29,417 bases of DNA from Nitrospiraceae bacterium (GTDB lineage: Bacteria; Nitrospirota; Nitrospiria; Nitrospirales; Nitrospiraceae), in NCBI GenBank assembly GCA_014534095.1, contig JACVSD010000010.1:1-29417 (forward strand). The letters run 5' to 3'. Position numbers and translations under genes: made by a program. The notes below the pieces were generated by a model. That model did not search any database and had not been told where the DNA came from. It saw only the letters and a program-made list of their open reading frames with translations. Shown here one piece after another: positions 1 through 7,672 of the stretch. Positions within the stretch are counted from its first letter, which is position 1. Every line of letters starts with the position of its first letter.

Positions 1-702
1 CTGCCATATGATCCCGCTGTCTTCGTAGCCGACCTCTCTCCGACCCATGTCGCCTTGCTGAACAAGTTCACTATCCTCTCCCATCATCTGTTGATCGTCA
101 CCCGGCTGTTCGAAGAGCAACAGGCCTTTTTGACTCAGAGGGATTGTGAGGCCTTGCTCATCGGCCTCACCGAAATCGACGGGCTCGTGTTCTACAACGC
201 CGGTCCGGCCGCCGGCGCGAGCCAGCGTCATAAACATCTGCAATTGATTCCCCTGCCCGATTTGGCCGGCCCACGGCTGCCTATCGAACCGCTGCTGCGC
301 TCCGCGCAGATCCTGGGGGACATCGGTTGCCTGCCTGGTTTACCGTTCCGGCACGCGTATGGATTGATGGAGCCCGAATGGCTGGATCCTGGCAAAGACG
401 CCTCCGCCTCCTTTCTCGCGCGGTACCGGACCCTCCTGCGCACGGCCGGCATGTCGCCGGAGGCCGAACCCGCGCCGTCTTATAACCTGCTAGTGACCAG
501 GCAGTGGCTTTTGCTCGTGCCACGGCGACAGGAATGTTTCGACGGCATCTCGGTCAATGCCTTGGGCTTCGCCGGGACCCTGCTCGTGAAGACCGCGGCG
601 CAACTGTCGGCGCTTCGCGAGCGCGGTCCCATGACGGCACTCCAGCAGGTGGCGCTCCCGTTGACCGTCATCTCGACACTCCTCAAAAAAGAGTGGAGAT
701 AG
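1..702 (+). CDS. Ap4A phosphorylase / ATP adenylyltransferase family protein (5' partial)
   Basis: The reading frame is open from the first base, so the N-terminus lies outside the window; an internal TTG at 55 is not the true start. The product matches the ATP adenylyltransferase (Ap4A phosphorylase) branch of the HIT-like superfamily, which splits diadenosine tetraphosphate with phosphate to ADP and ATP. The histidine motif H-K-H-L-Q is at nt 229-243, and the family-typical N-terminal stretch (LLNKF, then HHLLIVTR) precedes it. The C-terminal half contains YNLLVTRQWLLLVPRR, typical of the domain that packs against the catalytic core. The likely role is clearing the stress dinucleotide Ap4A in the cytoplasm. 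The stop TAG is at 700-702, and no clear terminator follows. Confidence 0.88.
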   Translation: MPYDPAVFVADLSPTHVALLNKFTILSHHLLIVTRLFEEQQAFLTQRDCEALLIGLTEIDGLVFYNAGPAAGASQRHKHLQLIPLPDLAGPRLPIEPLLRSAQILGDIGCLPGLPFRHAYGLMEPEWLDPGKDASASFLARYRTLLRTAGMSPEAEPAPSYNLLVTRQWLLLVPRRQECFDGISVNALGFAGTLLVKTAAQLSALRERGPMTALQQVALPLTVISTLLKKEWR

Positions 703-1039
703 CCGTGCGTCGTGCGGCTCTGCCCGTGCAGGCTAGACGTCCGCAAACCCTCATGGGCCGAAATTGACTGGCCTCTTCCAGAAGAAGACTGAAATTCGTT
801 CCGTTGAAGACTGCCCTGTCATCCTTTGCTCCGAAGACCCCCCCCACAAAGCCATAGGGACTCCTTGCGTGCTTTGCTATGACCCGGCGCACTATATCGT
901 CGTAAAGGCCGGAAGAGCCCGCCGTTACATTGCGCTCTCCTGCCGACCGGCTCCACCGAGACGCCTGCTATACTTCGTTTGGACTCTGGAGGACCGCTGA
1001 GCCGGCTGCGCAGGGTCCCAACGGAGCACCCTCCCACCC
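703..1039. other. Intergenic region with one promoter-like element
   Basis: I see no convincing gene in these 337 bases. The short open frames here lack Shine-Dalgarno sites and family resemblance. A run of eight C lies at 838-845. An extended -10 element (TGcTATACT, 966-974) is the only promoter-like feature and probably serves the gene starting at 1040. Confidence 0.5.
966..974 (+). promoter_or_regulatory. Extended -10 promoter element (TGcTATACT)
   Basis: It matches the TGnTATAAT extended -10 with one mismatch. No good -35 lies 16-18 bases upstream, as is common for extended -10 promoters. The predicted start near 981 leaves a leader of about 59 bases before the ATG at 1040. The same nine bases recur at 11607-11615. 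Confidence 0.45.
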
Positions 1040-1609
1040 ATGCATATTCCGACTCATCTGGCACTATCGTGGATCGTGGCGCATCCGCTAAAGGAGCGAC
1101 GGGATCGATCGCTGGTCGCCTGGGCTGGAGTCTTGCCGGATGTCGACGGGCTCACGATCCTCGCCGGTTTGGATGCCTATGGACGGTGGCACCATATGTT
1201 AACCCACGGAGCGGCGGCGGCCGTCATCACCGCGACCGTTCTTGCCTTCTTTGGAAAGCATCCAGTTAAAGTATGGTGGTTGAGTCTCCTCACGTTTCAC
1301 CTTCATCTAGTCTGCGATCTTGTCGGCAGTGGGATTGGCTGGCCCTTGGCCTATTGGTGGCCGTTTGCCGAGACGCTCTATCCGACACCCTATGGGTGGG
1401 AGCTGGGAGCCTGGCAAAATTCCGCGAGCGCGGCGGCAGTGCTGGTCGCCTGTGGCTATCTGGCGACCCAGCACGGATACTCGTTCGCCGAGACCTTCTT
1501 ACCGAAAGCGTGCGATGCGAAAGTGGTGGCCGCTCTACAACACCGATTCTGCATCCGCCCGCATGCCGACACTGCCAACCCAAGTCCTGCCAAGGCCGTT
1601 GATCCCTAG
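1040..1609 (+). CDS. Membrane-bound metal-dependent hydrolase-like protein (YdjM/DUF457 type)
   Basis: This 189-aa protein resembles the YdjM/DUF457 group of predicted membrane-bound, metal-dependent hydrolases. Visible marks are the N-terminal MHIPTHLALSW with paired histidines, an acidic motif LPDVDG near residue 35, HHMLTHG near residue 53, and HLHLVCDLVGSG near residue 90; together these could bind a metal. Hydrophobic stretches at about 60-75, 80-100 and 130-145 suggest an inner-membrane location. The substrate is unknown. The ATG at 1040 has no clear Shine-Dalgarno sequence. It was chosen because the family usually begins with this M-x-x-x-T-H motif. The gene stands alone and is convergent with the histidine kinase gene. 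Confidence 0.72.
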   Translation: MHIPTHLALSWIVAHPLKERRDRSLVAWAGVLPDVDGLTILAGLDAYGRWHHMLTHGAAAAVITATVLAFFGKHPVKVWWLSLLTFHLHLVCDLVGSGIGWPLAYWWPFAETLYPTPYGWELGAWQNSASAAAVLVACGYLATQHGYSFAETFLPKACDAKVVAALQHRFCIRPHADTANPSPAKAVDP

Positions 1610-1770
1610 CGACGTACGTGTGGGCGCATGGAGCGATATTCAGGTCGTGTCAGCGATAAAGGAGGGGCCATGGCCGTCGCCCGATTCCGTCTCACGAGGC
1701 CATGCATGACGAGGGAACAGCAGATGGCATCAGTTGGTCCTTCACGAACCTCTACGCCGAAGAGGATACG

Positions 1771-4320
1771 TTACGCGTGTTGTTGCTGCTTGACGTAGGC
1801 CTGCCGGATGGTGTCGCACACGAGGTTGAACGCGGTGCCTTTTGAAAGATAAGCGGACGCCCCTGCGTCATACATGAATTGCTCCAAGGTCGGATCTTCC
1901 TGCACGGACAGTCCGATGATCGCGATCTCGGGCAACATCCGTTTGATACGGCGCGTCGCCTCCAGTCCATTCACGCGCGGCATGTTGATGTCCATCACGA
2001 TCACATCCGGGCGTAAGGTCGACGCCAATTCGACTGCCATTTGGCCATCCCCGGCCTCGGCAATCACCTCGCAATCCTTTTCACCTTCGATCATCGTCCG
2101 CAGACCTTCCCTCATGATCTGATGATCGTCCACCAGCAGGATGCGGATGGTGGCATGCTTCTCCGCCGCATGGGAGGGCGTCTGTTCGCCTCCCTCGGCC
2201 GCCGGACCACCGGTGTGCGGCACCGCTGGTTCCGCTCGAAGCGGCAACACGATGACCACACGCGATCCGGTCGAGGGCGCGGATTTGATCCGCATTCGTC
2301 CACCGGCTCGCTGTATCTGTTCCCGCATGTTGAAGAGGCCGAACCCGCCCTGGCGAGTGGGACCCTTGAAGGCGGTCTCCCGGAATCCGGCCCCCTGGTC
2401 CCGGACTTCCATGACGAAATAGCGGCCGAATCGGCGAAGCACCACGATGGCCGATGCCGTCCCTGCATGCTTGAGCACGTTGAACAGCAGTTCATGTAGA
2501 GATTGATAGGCAATCCTGAGGACGTCGGGATTCAGCGGTTTGGCTTTATGATCATCGAGCACCGTGACGGCCAGTCCGTAGCGTTCCAATTTTTCGGTCA
2601 CCCACTGCACCGCAGCGCCGAGGTCCCGTTCATCCCCCAACATGGGTGGCCGCAAATCACTCATCAGTTCGCGCGTGTAGCGCAGGGCGTCGTTGATCAA
2701 GTCGACCACCGAGGTGAGCGCAGGTTTCTCCGCTTCGGGCGCCGTTCGATGCAATGATCCCAGCTTCATCCGACACAAGGCCAGCATTTGTGCGAGATTG
2801 TCGTGCAGGTCCGTGGCGAGCCGCTGGCGCACATCTTCTTCGGTCTTGCGCAATTGCGAGGCGAGGGACTGCAGTTGCTCCTGATACTGCAAGAGCGCCT
2901 CCGTCCGTTGCTTGCGCTCCAAGATGTCCATGAAGGTGACCACAAACGTAGTGGGGCTTCGGCTGTCGCCGAGCCGAAACGCCGATCCCTCCACGTCGAG
3001 CGGAGACCCGTCCTTCTTCCACAGCACGTGCTCGGCCAGGCGATAGCGCCGGCCTTTTGTGAAGGCTTGCTGCAGCGGACAGGTATCCGGCACACAGGGA
3101 TTCCCGGCACCATGGTACAGCACATCGTGCAGCGGCTGTCCCAACAGTTCGCTTGGCTCGTACCCCAGCATCTCGACCGCAGCGCGATTGACAAAGGTGC
3201 AGCGGCCGCCGGCATCCAGACCAAAAATGCCTTGATCGGTCGTCTGCAGGAGAACGTGATATTGAGCCTGCGCGGAGGTCGCCCGCAGTCTCTCGCCTCT
3301 CGCCACCAACCATTCCTGGCGAAGGCGTTGCTGCATCCAAATGAGCAGGCCGAAAATCGGCAATAGAATAGCCAATCCAGCGGCCCCTATTCGGAGGTGA
3401 TAACTATGGATGGGCTCTATCAGGGAGGCCGTGGTCATACGGAGCAGGACGGTCCACTGGAACTGATCACTCTGTCCCCATCCACGGGTCCGGCTGTAGC
3501 CGATTAGCACCGGCACCTGTCGGCGGTAGTGCTCTTCCTCGATAGACCCCGAGTCGTGCTGTAGGCTGAGATCAATGGAAGGAAGGTGCGCCGGCAGGAC
3601 GGTCCGTCCCTTGTGCTCCAGGTCGGAATCGATATAGGCTCTGCCATCCTGGTCTACGATCTGATATTCAATATTGGCCAAGACTGAATTGTTGGTTTGC
3701 AAGGTCCTGATTGTGCCCAGGGCCACATCCTCCAACATGGCGAGGGATACGCGACTCGTCACCACACCTTGGAACTTGCCCATCCCGTCATAGATTGCGG
3801 CTGAGAACGACAACGCGTCGGGTGCCCCTCGCTCGGTATCAAAGGCTTCCACTTCGCCGATATACGTGGCGTCCAATCTACTCGCGGCTCGTGCCTTCGT
3901 CTCCTTGAACCACTTGGTTCCGCTCATATTCTTCCCGATGAGGGCCGGGGACGAAGAGGCCACCAGGCGACCGTTCCGATCGACGATGGCGAGCCAGTGG
4001 TAGACCTTGTACGTATCCAGCATCCAGCTGATATGCGCCTGCATGTAGGCGACATCCCGTTCCACCCGATTGGAGACGACTTTGGAAAGGATGCGGATAT
4101 CCCCGAACCGCTCGAACAAGACTCGGTCCAAATCGGCAGCGATATCTCTGGCGCCGAGGGCTAATCCCTCTTTTGCCATGGTGATGAGTGATTGTTCGAC
4201 ATACCGCCAGCCGAGAATCCATGTGGTGGCTGTCACGACCGCGATCGCCGCAATCAGGAACGGGAGGCGGAGGTACCGGCTCCCGGTATGCAGCGGCATG
4301 AGCGGCAATCGGGTAGGCAT
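1771..4320 (-). CDS. Hybrid sensor histidine kinase (dCACHE-PAS-HisKA_3-HATPase-REC)
   Basis: Numbered from the ATG at 4320 (849 aa). A transmembrane segment at about 19-38 is followed by an extracytoplasmic dCACHE-like sensor to about 305 and a second transmembrane segment at about 309-328. A PAS domain follows at about 347-470. A HisKA_3 dimerisation domain carries phosphoacceptor H506 (LATDLHDN). The HATPase domain has N614, the DQGAGF G1 box at D641 and the GGFGLFNMRE box near 658. A NarL-type receiver domain (about 725-842) has the acidic pair in LLVDDH, phosphoacceptor D777 (VMDINMP) and a conserved K in LSKG. NarL-type receivers normally precede a LuxR-type HTH, but here the protein stops right after the receiver, and none is encoded just downstream. 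A GTG at 4329 is an alternative start. A CTAGGG dyad sits just upstream. The signal sensed is unknown. Confidence 0.88.
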   Translation of the reverse strand: MPTRLPLMPLHTGSRYLRLPFLIAAIAVVTATTWILGWRYVEQSLITMAKEGLALGARDIAADLDRVLFERFGDIRILSKVVSNRVERDVAYMQAHISWMLDTYKVYHWLAIVDRNGRLVASSSPALIGKNMSGTKWFKETKARAASRLDATYIGEVEAFDTERGAPDALSFSAAIYDGMGKFQGVVTSRVSLAMLEDVALGTIRTLQTNNSVLANIEYQIVDQDGRAYIDSDLEHKGRTVLPAHLPSIDLSLQHDSGSIEEEHYRRQVPVLIGYSRTRGWGQSDQFQWTVLLRMTTASLIEPIHSYHLRIGAAGLAILLPIFGLLIWMQQRLRQEWLVARGERLRATSAQAQYHVLLQTTDQGIFGLDAGGRCTFVNRAAVEMLGYEPSELLGQPLHDVLYHGAGNPCVPDTCPLQQAFTKGRRYRLAEHVLWKKDGSPLDVEGSAFRLGDSRSPTTFVVTFMDILERKQRTEALLQYQEQLQSLASQLRKTEEDVRQRLATDLHDNLAQMLALCRMKLGSLHRTAPEAEKPALTSVVDLINDALRYTRELMSDLRPPMLGDERDLGAAVQWVTEKLERYGLAVTVLDDHKAKPLNPDVLRIAYQSLHELLFNVLKHAGTASAIVVLRRFGRYFVMEVRDQGAGFRETAFKGPTRQGGFGLFNMREQIQRAGGRMRIKSAPSTGSRVVIVLPLRAEPAVPHTGGPAAEGGEQTPSHAAEKHATIRILLVDDHQIMREGLRTMIEGEKDCEVIAEAGDGQMAVELASTLRPDVIVMDINMPRVNGLEATRRIKRMLPEIAIIGLSVQEDPTLEQFMYDAGASAYLSKGTAFNLVCDTIRQAYVKQQQHA

Positions 4321-4331
4321 GGGGGTCACAA

Positions 4332-4337
4332 GCTATA
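4332..4337 (-). promoter_or_regulatory. Putative -10 element for the hybrid kinase gene
   Basis: On the minus strand this reads TATAGC. It lies 11 bases before the ATG at 4320, so the predicted transcript would start about 5 bases before the ATG. No Shine-Dalgarno sequence is visible. Confidence 0.4.
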
Positions 4338-4360
4338 CACAATTCTGGGTGAGGACAGAC

Positions 4361-4376
4361 CTAGGGGAAGCCCTAG
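4361..4376. promoter_or_regulatory. CTAGGG-N4-CCCTAG dyad, site A (putative operator)
   Basis: The sequence CTAGGGGAAGCCCTAG is a perfect 6-bp inverted repeat around a 4-bp spacer. It abuts the expected -35 position of the hybrid kinase promoter, with its centre about 31 bases upstream of the -10 and near -43 relative to the predicted start. That is the usual place for a class II activator site. Related dyads lie at 6320 and 20440. Confidence 0.55.
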
Positions 4377-4431
4377 CATCAGAGGGGCCAGAAAGCACGG
4401 AGAGACGTAACAGGGGAGGACCGAGGGACGA

Positions 4432-4692
4432 TTAACGGCCTGTCGTGCTATCAGGAACCTTGCCAGGCGCTTCAGGGTGAGCCTCCGGACGATTGGAAGC
4501 GCGGTTCGTTCCGCCAAGAGAGGGATCGGGATTCTCTGTATTACGGGTCGATGGAAAATCCTGGGCGCCTTTTCGACCCTGCTCAGTCTTCGCCGCGGGC
4601 GTCAACTGCTCCTGGTTGCGCTGACAGGCCGTGAGTCCTGAGGCACAAAATAGCGCGAGCATTGTCAGAAGGATGCGCGTTCTCGTCATCAT
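4432..4692 (-). CDS. Small putative lipoprotein
   Basis: This 86-aa protein starts at the ATG at 4692, which follows a good purine-rich Shine-Dalgarno sequence (AAAGGGGGAC). A longer upstream reading is not needed. The N-terminus is a lipoprotein signal: positive MMTRTR, a hydrophobic stretch, then LTAC with the putative lipidated Cys at residue 23. The mature part is hydrophilic, rich in Pro, Asn, Glu and Gly, and probably disordered. I recognise no domain. It is the last gene of the minus-strand set beginning at 6285 and lies 34 bases after the previous gene. Confidence 0.65.
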   Translation of the reverse strand: MMTRTRILLTMLALFCASGLTACQRNQEQLTPAAKTEQGRKGAQDFPSTRNTENPDPSLGGTNRASNRPEAHPEAPGKVPDSTTGR

Positions 4693-4726
4693 CTTGGCTG
4701 TCCCCCTTTTGACATCAGTCCGATGG

Positions 4727-5062
4727 TCACCGGCCTTCGGGCCATCCCGCTGTTTGGTTCGTCGACGTCCCTCCGACAATCGGCGGCGCTCCGGCAGGAT
4801 TTCCGCCGGGATGTCCAGGGGGAGCGACGATGTTACCTGACGTGTTGGGATAGAAAGGCGGTCGAGCCTTCGGAACGGTGCTCCCCTCTCCACCCGTCTG
4901 CTGCTCCAACGAATTGAGGTCCGCGAGACGGTCGTTCCGATGGGCGCAGCCCGTATGGACCAGCACCCATCCCAGAGCGAGAGCCATGCTCATCGATAGG
5001 CCGGCTCGTGTGACAGCAGAACATATCGGATGGTTACGGACATGCGCCATAGGAAACCCCAT
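4727..5062 (-). CDS. Small lipoprotein-like exported protein
   Basis: This 111-aa protein has a hydrophobic segment at about residues 22-36 ending in HTGC, a weak lipobox because the -3 position is His. The remainder is Pro/Gly-rich and without a known domain. The ATG at 5062 has AAGG at suitable spacing; an in-frame ATG at 5050 is possible. It begins 7 bases after the peroxiredoxin stop, which suggests translational coupling in one operon. It resembles the following small lipoprotein in composition but not clearly in sequence. Confidence 0.6.
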   Translation of the reverse strand: MGFPMAHVRNHPICSAVTRAGLSMSMALALGWVLVHTGCAHRNDRLADLNSLEQQTGGEGSTVPKARPPFYPNTSGNIVAPPGHPGGNPAGAPPIVGGTSTNQTAGWPEGR

Positions 5063-5069
5063 TGATGCC

Positions 5070-5636
5070 TTATATTTTTCCCACCAGATCCAAACTTGGT
5101 TTCAATGTGCGTTGGCCCGGCTTCCATCCCGCCGGACACACCTCGACTCCCCCGTTTTCTCGCACGAAGGCCGCCGCCTGAAGCTTGCGCAGCAGTTCCT
5201 CCATGTTGCGGCCGATCGAATTGTGGTGAACTTCGTAGGCGCAGAGCTTGCCATCCGGATCGAAGATGAAGCTGCCGCGCAGCGCAACCCCGTCTTCGGA
5301 CAGATAGATGCCGAGCTTTTGGGAGAGCCGGCCTCCGGGGTCTGCCACCATAGGAAACGACAGCCCTTTGATGGCCGGCGACGTATCATGCCAGGCTTTG
5401 TGTACATACACCGAATCCGTACTCACGCCCAGGACTTCGGCGCCCAACTTTTGAAATTCTCCGTACAACGATCCGAGTTCCTCGAGTTCCGTGGGACAGA
5501 TAAACGTGAAGTCCCCTGGATAGAAAACCAGGATCAGCCAGCGCCCGCCATAACTTCGCAGCGAAATCGGTTGGATCTCGCCCGCATGGTAGGCCTGGTA
5601 CGTGCCTTCAGGTATGGATTCCCCGATCATCGGCAT
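5070..5636 (-). CDS. 2-Cys peroxiredoxin (AhpC/TSA family)
   Basis: This 188-aa thiol peroxidase reduces hydrogen peroxide, organic peroxides and possibly peroxynitrite. The peroxidatic Cys47 lies in FYPGDFTFICPTE, with the conserved Pro40, Thr44 and Arg120 around it. The resolving Cys167 lies in EVCPAGW, the AhpC-type C-terminal motif. The length fits typical 2-Cys peroxiredoxins. I prefer the ATG at 5636 because GAGGG lies 10 bases upstream; a GTG at 5645 would overlap that site. No AhpF-type reductase is nearby, so the electron donor is unknown. It is the middle gene of a five-gene minus-strand set whose other products are mostly exported. Confidence 0.93.
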   Translation of the reverse strand: MPMIGESIPEGTYQAYHAGEIQPISLRSYGGRWLILVFYPGDFTFICPTELEELGSLYGEFQKLGAEVLGVSTDSVYVHKAWHDTSPAIKGLSFPMVADPGGRLSQKLGIYLSEDGVALRGSFIFDPDGKLCAYEVHHNSIGRNMEELLRKLQAAAFVRENGGVEVCPAGWKPGQRTLKPSLDLVGKI

Positions 5637-5675
5637 AAGCAGCACTCCCTCTTCTGTATGTAAGGTCGCTGACGG

Positions 5676-5942
5676 TCAGCTCCAGTTTTTCACTCGGGAC
5701 GTATTGCGATCGACGTTGTGCCCTAACAAGTCCGCGACCCGGCCCAAGGCTTCCTGCTCCGCCTCCTCGCGGGTGGCGCAAGCTCCGGTCTCAAATGTCT
5801 CTTCGCCGCTGTTCTCCGCCAGTCCGCAGGCCACCCTGCCGTCCACAGACCACCGCCCGTCCATGTGAGAGAAGACCATCCTCACGCGGCATCCCGACAC
5901 GATGATCTCCTTCACATCGCGTTCGTGGTCAGTCGGCATCAT
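5676..5942 (-). CDS. Conserved hypothetical small soluble protein
   Basis: This 88-aa protein has no signal peptide and no domain I recognise. It contains a beta-rich core (around IIVSGCRVRMVFSHMDGRWSVDG) and then a helical, Glu/Ala-rich part (TREEAEQEALGRVADLLG). The pattern resembles small one-domain proteins with two or three strands and a helix. The ATG at 5942 lies 4 bases after the stop of the upstream gene, and 39 bases separate its stop from the peroxiredoxin start, so it is probably co-transcribed. Confidence 0.6.
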   Translation of the reverse strand: MMPTDHERDVKEIIVSGCRVRMVFSHMDGRWSVDGRVACGLAENSGEETFETGACATREEAEQEALGRVADLLGHNVDRNTSRVKNWS

Positions 5943-5946
5943 CGTG

Positions 5947-6285
5947 CTATCGCGCGGGGGCCGGCGGGACTGCCGGCTTTCGCTCGCCCGGCGTCGGCTT
6001 CCGCCCTGGTTGTTCCGTTGCGGGCTGATCGGGATTGATCGCCATCTTCGGATCGACGACCGGCGGTGTCACGACCGAGTCCGGATGCGGGGTCGTCTCC
6101 GGCTGTTTCACCATGCCGGGGTCCCGCGGGCTCGGAGACAACTCAGGTTTCGGCGATTCGGACGATGGCGGCGCGGGCGTTCCTGGAGGGGCCGGGGCCG
6201 GACTGATATCGGCCGCTCGACAGACCGGAACCAACGACATCGCCGACGCCGCAATGACCACACTCAAAAGCATTATTTTGTTCAT
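5947..6285 (-). CDS. Proline-rich exported protein
   Basis: This 112-aa protein has a clear Sec signal peptide (MNKIMLLSVVIAASAMSLVPVCRA, cleavage expected after CRA or RAA). Nearly all the mature part is Pro-, Ser- and Glu-rich, with repeated PxP and PxPP units, and is probably extended and disordered. Such tails often span the cell wall or periplasm, but no partner is visible. It is the first gene of the set that includes the peroxiredoxin. The ATG at 6285 lacks a Shine-Dalgarno sequence and lies 8 bases after a -10-like element, suggesting a leaderless or near-leaderless transcript. Confidence 0.65.
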   Translation of the reverse strand: MNKIMLLSVVIAASAMSLVPVCRAADISPAPAPPGTPAPPSSESPKPELSPSPRDPGMVKQPETTPHPDSVVTPPVVDPKMAINPDQPATEQPGRKPTPGERKPAVPPAPAR

Positions 6286-6293
6286 GAGCCCAT

Positions 6294-6299
6294 GGTATC
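6294..6299 (-). promoter_or_regulatory. Putative -10 element for the peroxiredoxin gene set
   Basis: On the minus strand this reads GATACC, 8 bases before the ATG at 6285. The CTAGGG-type dyad at 6320-6335 overlaps the expected -35 position. Confidence 0.35.
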
Positions 6300-6319
6300 C
6301 CCTCCATTCGAAATGACCA

Positions 6320-6335
6320 CTAGGGAAGCCCCAAG
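6320..6335. promoter_or_regulatory. CTAGGG-type dyad, site B (putative operator)
   Basis: The sequence CTAGGGAAGCCCCAAG matches the site A dyad with one base changed in the right half (CCCAAG for CCCTAG). Its centre lies about 28 bases upstream of the -10-like element and near -40 relative to the predicted start of the five-gene peroxiredoxin set. It also lies in the shared region with the plus-strand gene at 6507, about 170 bases away. Confidence 0.5.
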
Positions 6336-6363
6336 AGTCTGCGCCCTGGATCCAAGAAGAAGC

Positions 6364-6383
6364 GTTGTCCGGTTACGGACAAC
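6364..6383. repeat. Perfect 8-bp hairpin with GTTA loop
   Basis: GTTGTCCG and CGGACAAC flank a GTTA loop in the intergenic region between the divergent genes at 6285 and 6507. No T-run follows on either strand, so it is not an obvious terminator. It could be an operator or an RNA hairpin in the leader of the plus-strand transcript. Confidence 0.4.
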
Positions 6384-6506
6384 TCGTCCGGCACGACACA
6401 GAAAGCTTTTTCGGAAGTTCCTGCTATGCCGACATCACCAATGGTCCCCCTCTTGCACTGAGTAATGCGTCCCATCCGAAAACTATTTTAACCCAGGAGG
6501 TGCGGC

Positions 6507-6893
6507 ATGAAGCAGGTGCGACCACAGGTGCTACCCATAGTTCTGGCAGCGGCTGGATTGATTCTCTCCACAACGGCATACACCCCTTCCGTGTCCGCGG
6601 GCGGGAGTGGGATCACCCCTGTGGCGAGCCAGTCGACTTCCGGCTCCTCATCGGAAGAACAGCGCAATAAAGAACAAGCCCAGAAGTCGCAGGAAACACC
6701 GTCCGCCTCACAATTCGGCGGCGCGCCCAGAGACCAGGAAACACGTGAGCGGCACCATCGACAATATCCTGAAAGCGCGCAGCATCTCGGTCCACAGGAG
6801 GAGGAGCAGGGACAAAGTTCAAAGGGCGGCGGAAAGACGCGCCCCGGGCATGAGGAAAAACGCAAAGACGCCGGGTCAGGCGTGGGTCACTGA
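6507..6893 (+). CDS. Exported hydrophilic protein of unknown function
   Basis: This 128-aa protein has a signal peptide (MKQVRPQVLPIVLAAAGLILSTTAYTPSVSA, cleavage near residue 31). The mature region is very hydrophilic, rich in Ser, Gln, Glu, Lys and Arg (EEQRNKEQAQKSQE, ERHHRQYPESAQH), and looks intrinsically disordered. I recognise no domain. The start is secure because AGGAGGTG lies at ideal spacing before the ATG. The next gene begins 44 bases downstream with its own strong Shine-Dalgarno sequence, so the two probably form an operon. Confidence 0.65.
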   Translation: MKQVRPQVLPIVLAAAGLILSTTAYTPSVSAGGSGITPVASQSTSGSSSEEQRNKEQAQKSQETPSASQFGGAPRDQETRERHHRQYPESAQHLGPQEEEQGQSSKGGGKTRPGHEEKRKDAGSGVGH

Positions 6894-6937
6894 CATCGCG
6901 CTCCTCCAACCGGAATGACCCAAACAGAGGAGGCCAT

Positions 6938-7423
6938 ATGAATCGCTCCCTCTACCTCATAGCCCTGGTTGGCCTGACGGCTCTGGCGGCGTGGCCGACG
7001 ACGGCGGAGGCCGCCGCGTTAGATGTGCCCGAGTCCGCGCTCGATTCGCGAACGGTGCCTCATCGGGATTGGGTGCAGGTCAGCGGTGAAGTCCAACAGA
7101 CCATGAAAGTGCGGCCCGACGGCGAGCATGAGCAACTGGTCGCCATGCTGCGGCCGGTCGAGGGCGGACGCATTGTGGTGGACCTTGGGCCGGCCGCCAA
7201 CCTCGCGGCCATCAAACTGCAAGACAAGGACTATATTCACGTCCGTGGCACGCCCTTGCAGCAAGGAGAGACCATCATGATTGTGGCCGGGGAACTGATC
7301 GCTGACGGGAAGCTCATTTCCATTCAGCGTGAGGAAAAGCCGCTGCCACCTGTCAGCGTGCCCTCTGGTCAGTCCATGGATCAAGTGAAGCCCCATCCGG
7401 CCGCGCCGTCCGCCTCGCGCTAA
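6938..7423 (+). CDS. Exported protein, possibly with a small beta-barrel (OB-like) domain
   Basis: This 161-aa protein has a signal peptide (MNRSLYLIALVGLTALAAWPTTAEAA, cleavage after AEA or EAA). The mature part has alternating strands: WVQVSGEVQQ, RIVVDLGPAANLAAI, DYIHVRGTPLQQGETIMIVAGELIADGKLISI. This resembles small periplasmic beta-barrel proteins of the OB-like kind, but I cannot assign a family. The Pro/Ser-rich C-terminus is probably disordered. GAGGAGG precedes the ATG. A strong hairpin at 7451 closes the two-gene unit. Confidence 0.65.
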   Translation: MNRSLYLIALVGLTALAAWPTTAEAAALDVPESALDSRTVPHRDWVQVSGEVQQTMKVRPDGEHEQLVAMLRPVEGGRIVVDLGPAANLAAIKLQDKDYIHVRGTPLQQGETIMIVAGELIADGKLISIQREEKPLPPVSVPSGQSMDQVKPHPAAPSASR

Positions 7424-7450
7424 ATCTCGTCATGGCGCCGTGCCCTTGTT

Positions 7451-7475
7451 GCCGCCCCGGTTTCACCGGGGCGGC
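7451..7475 (+). terminator. Strong hairpin downstream of the exported-protein pair
   Basis: GCCGCCCCGGT and ACCGGGGCGGC form a perfect 11-bp stem with a TTC loop, 27 bases after the stop at 7423. The downstream tract is only moderately T-rich (TCTCTTTCC about 11 bases on), so termination may be imperfect. The helicase gene ends on the opposite strand 200 bases away. Confidence 0.65.
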
Positions 7476-7672
7476 CGAGTCCGCATCTCTTTCCGCCACC
7501 ACGCCCACGCTCATATCAATATCAAACAGAGGACGCGTCGCATTGTTTCATACGAGCGTCGGTCGGTCCGAGGCGGCTGTATTGACTCATGCGGAAGGCA
7601 GCATGCTCAATTGGTTATCCTCGCGCCCCCACCTTGGCCCCTCTGACGGAAAAGTGCACGCGCTGAAGCGGC

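Noticed and set aside
838..845. Run of eight C as a possible phase-variable tract
   Set aside because: It lies in a non-coding region, not in or just before a gene, so slippage would have no clear effect.
1670..1798. 42-codon plus-strand frame with an excellent Shine-Dalgarno sequence (AAAGGAGGGG) before ATG 1670
   Set aside because: Most of its second half overlaps the end of the hybrid kinase gene on the other strand, and the peptide is Cys/Arg-rich with no plausible fold. The purine tract may be chance.
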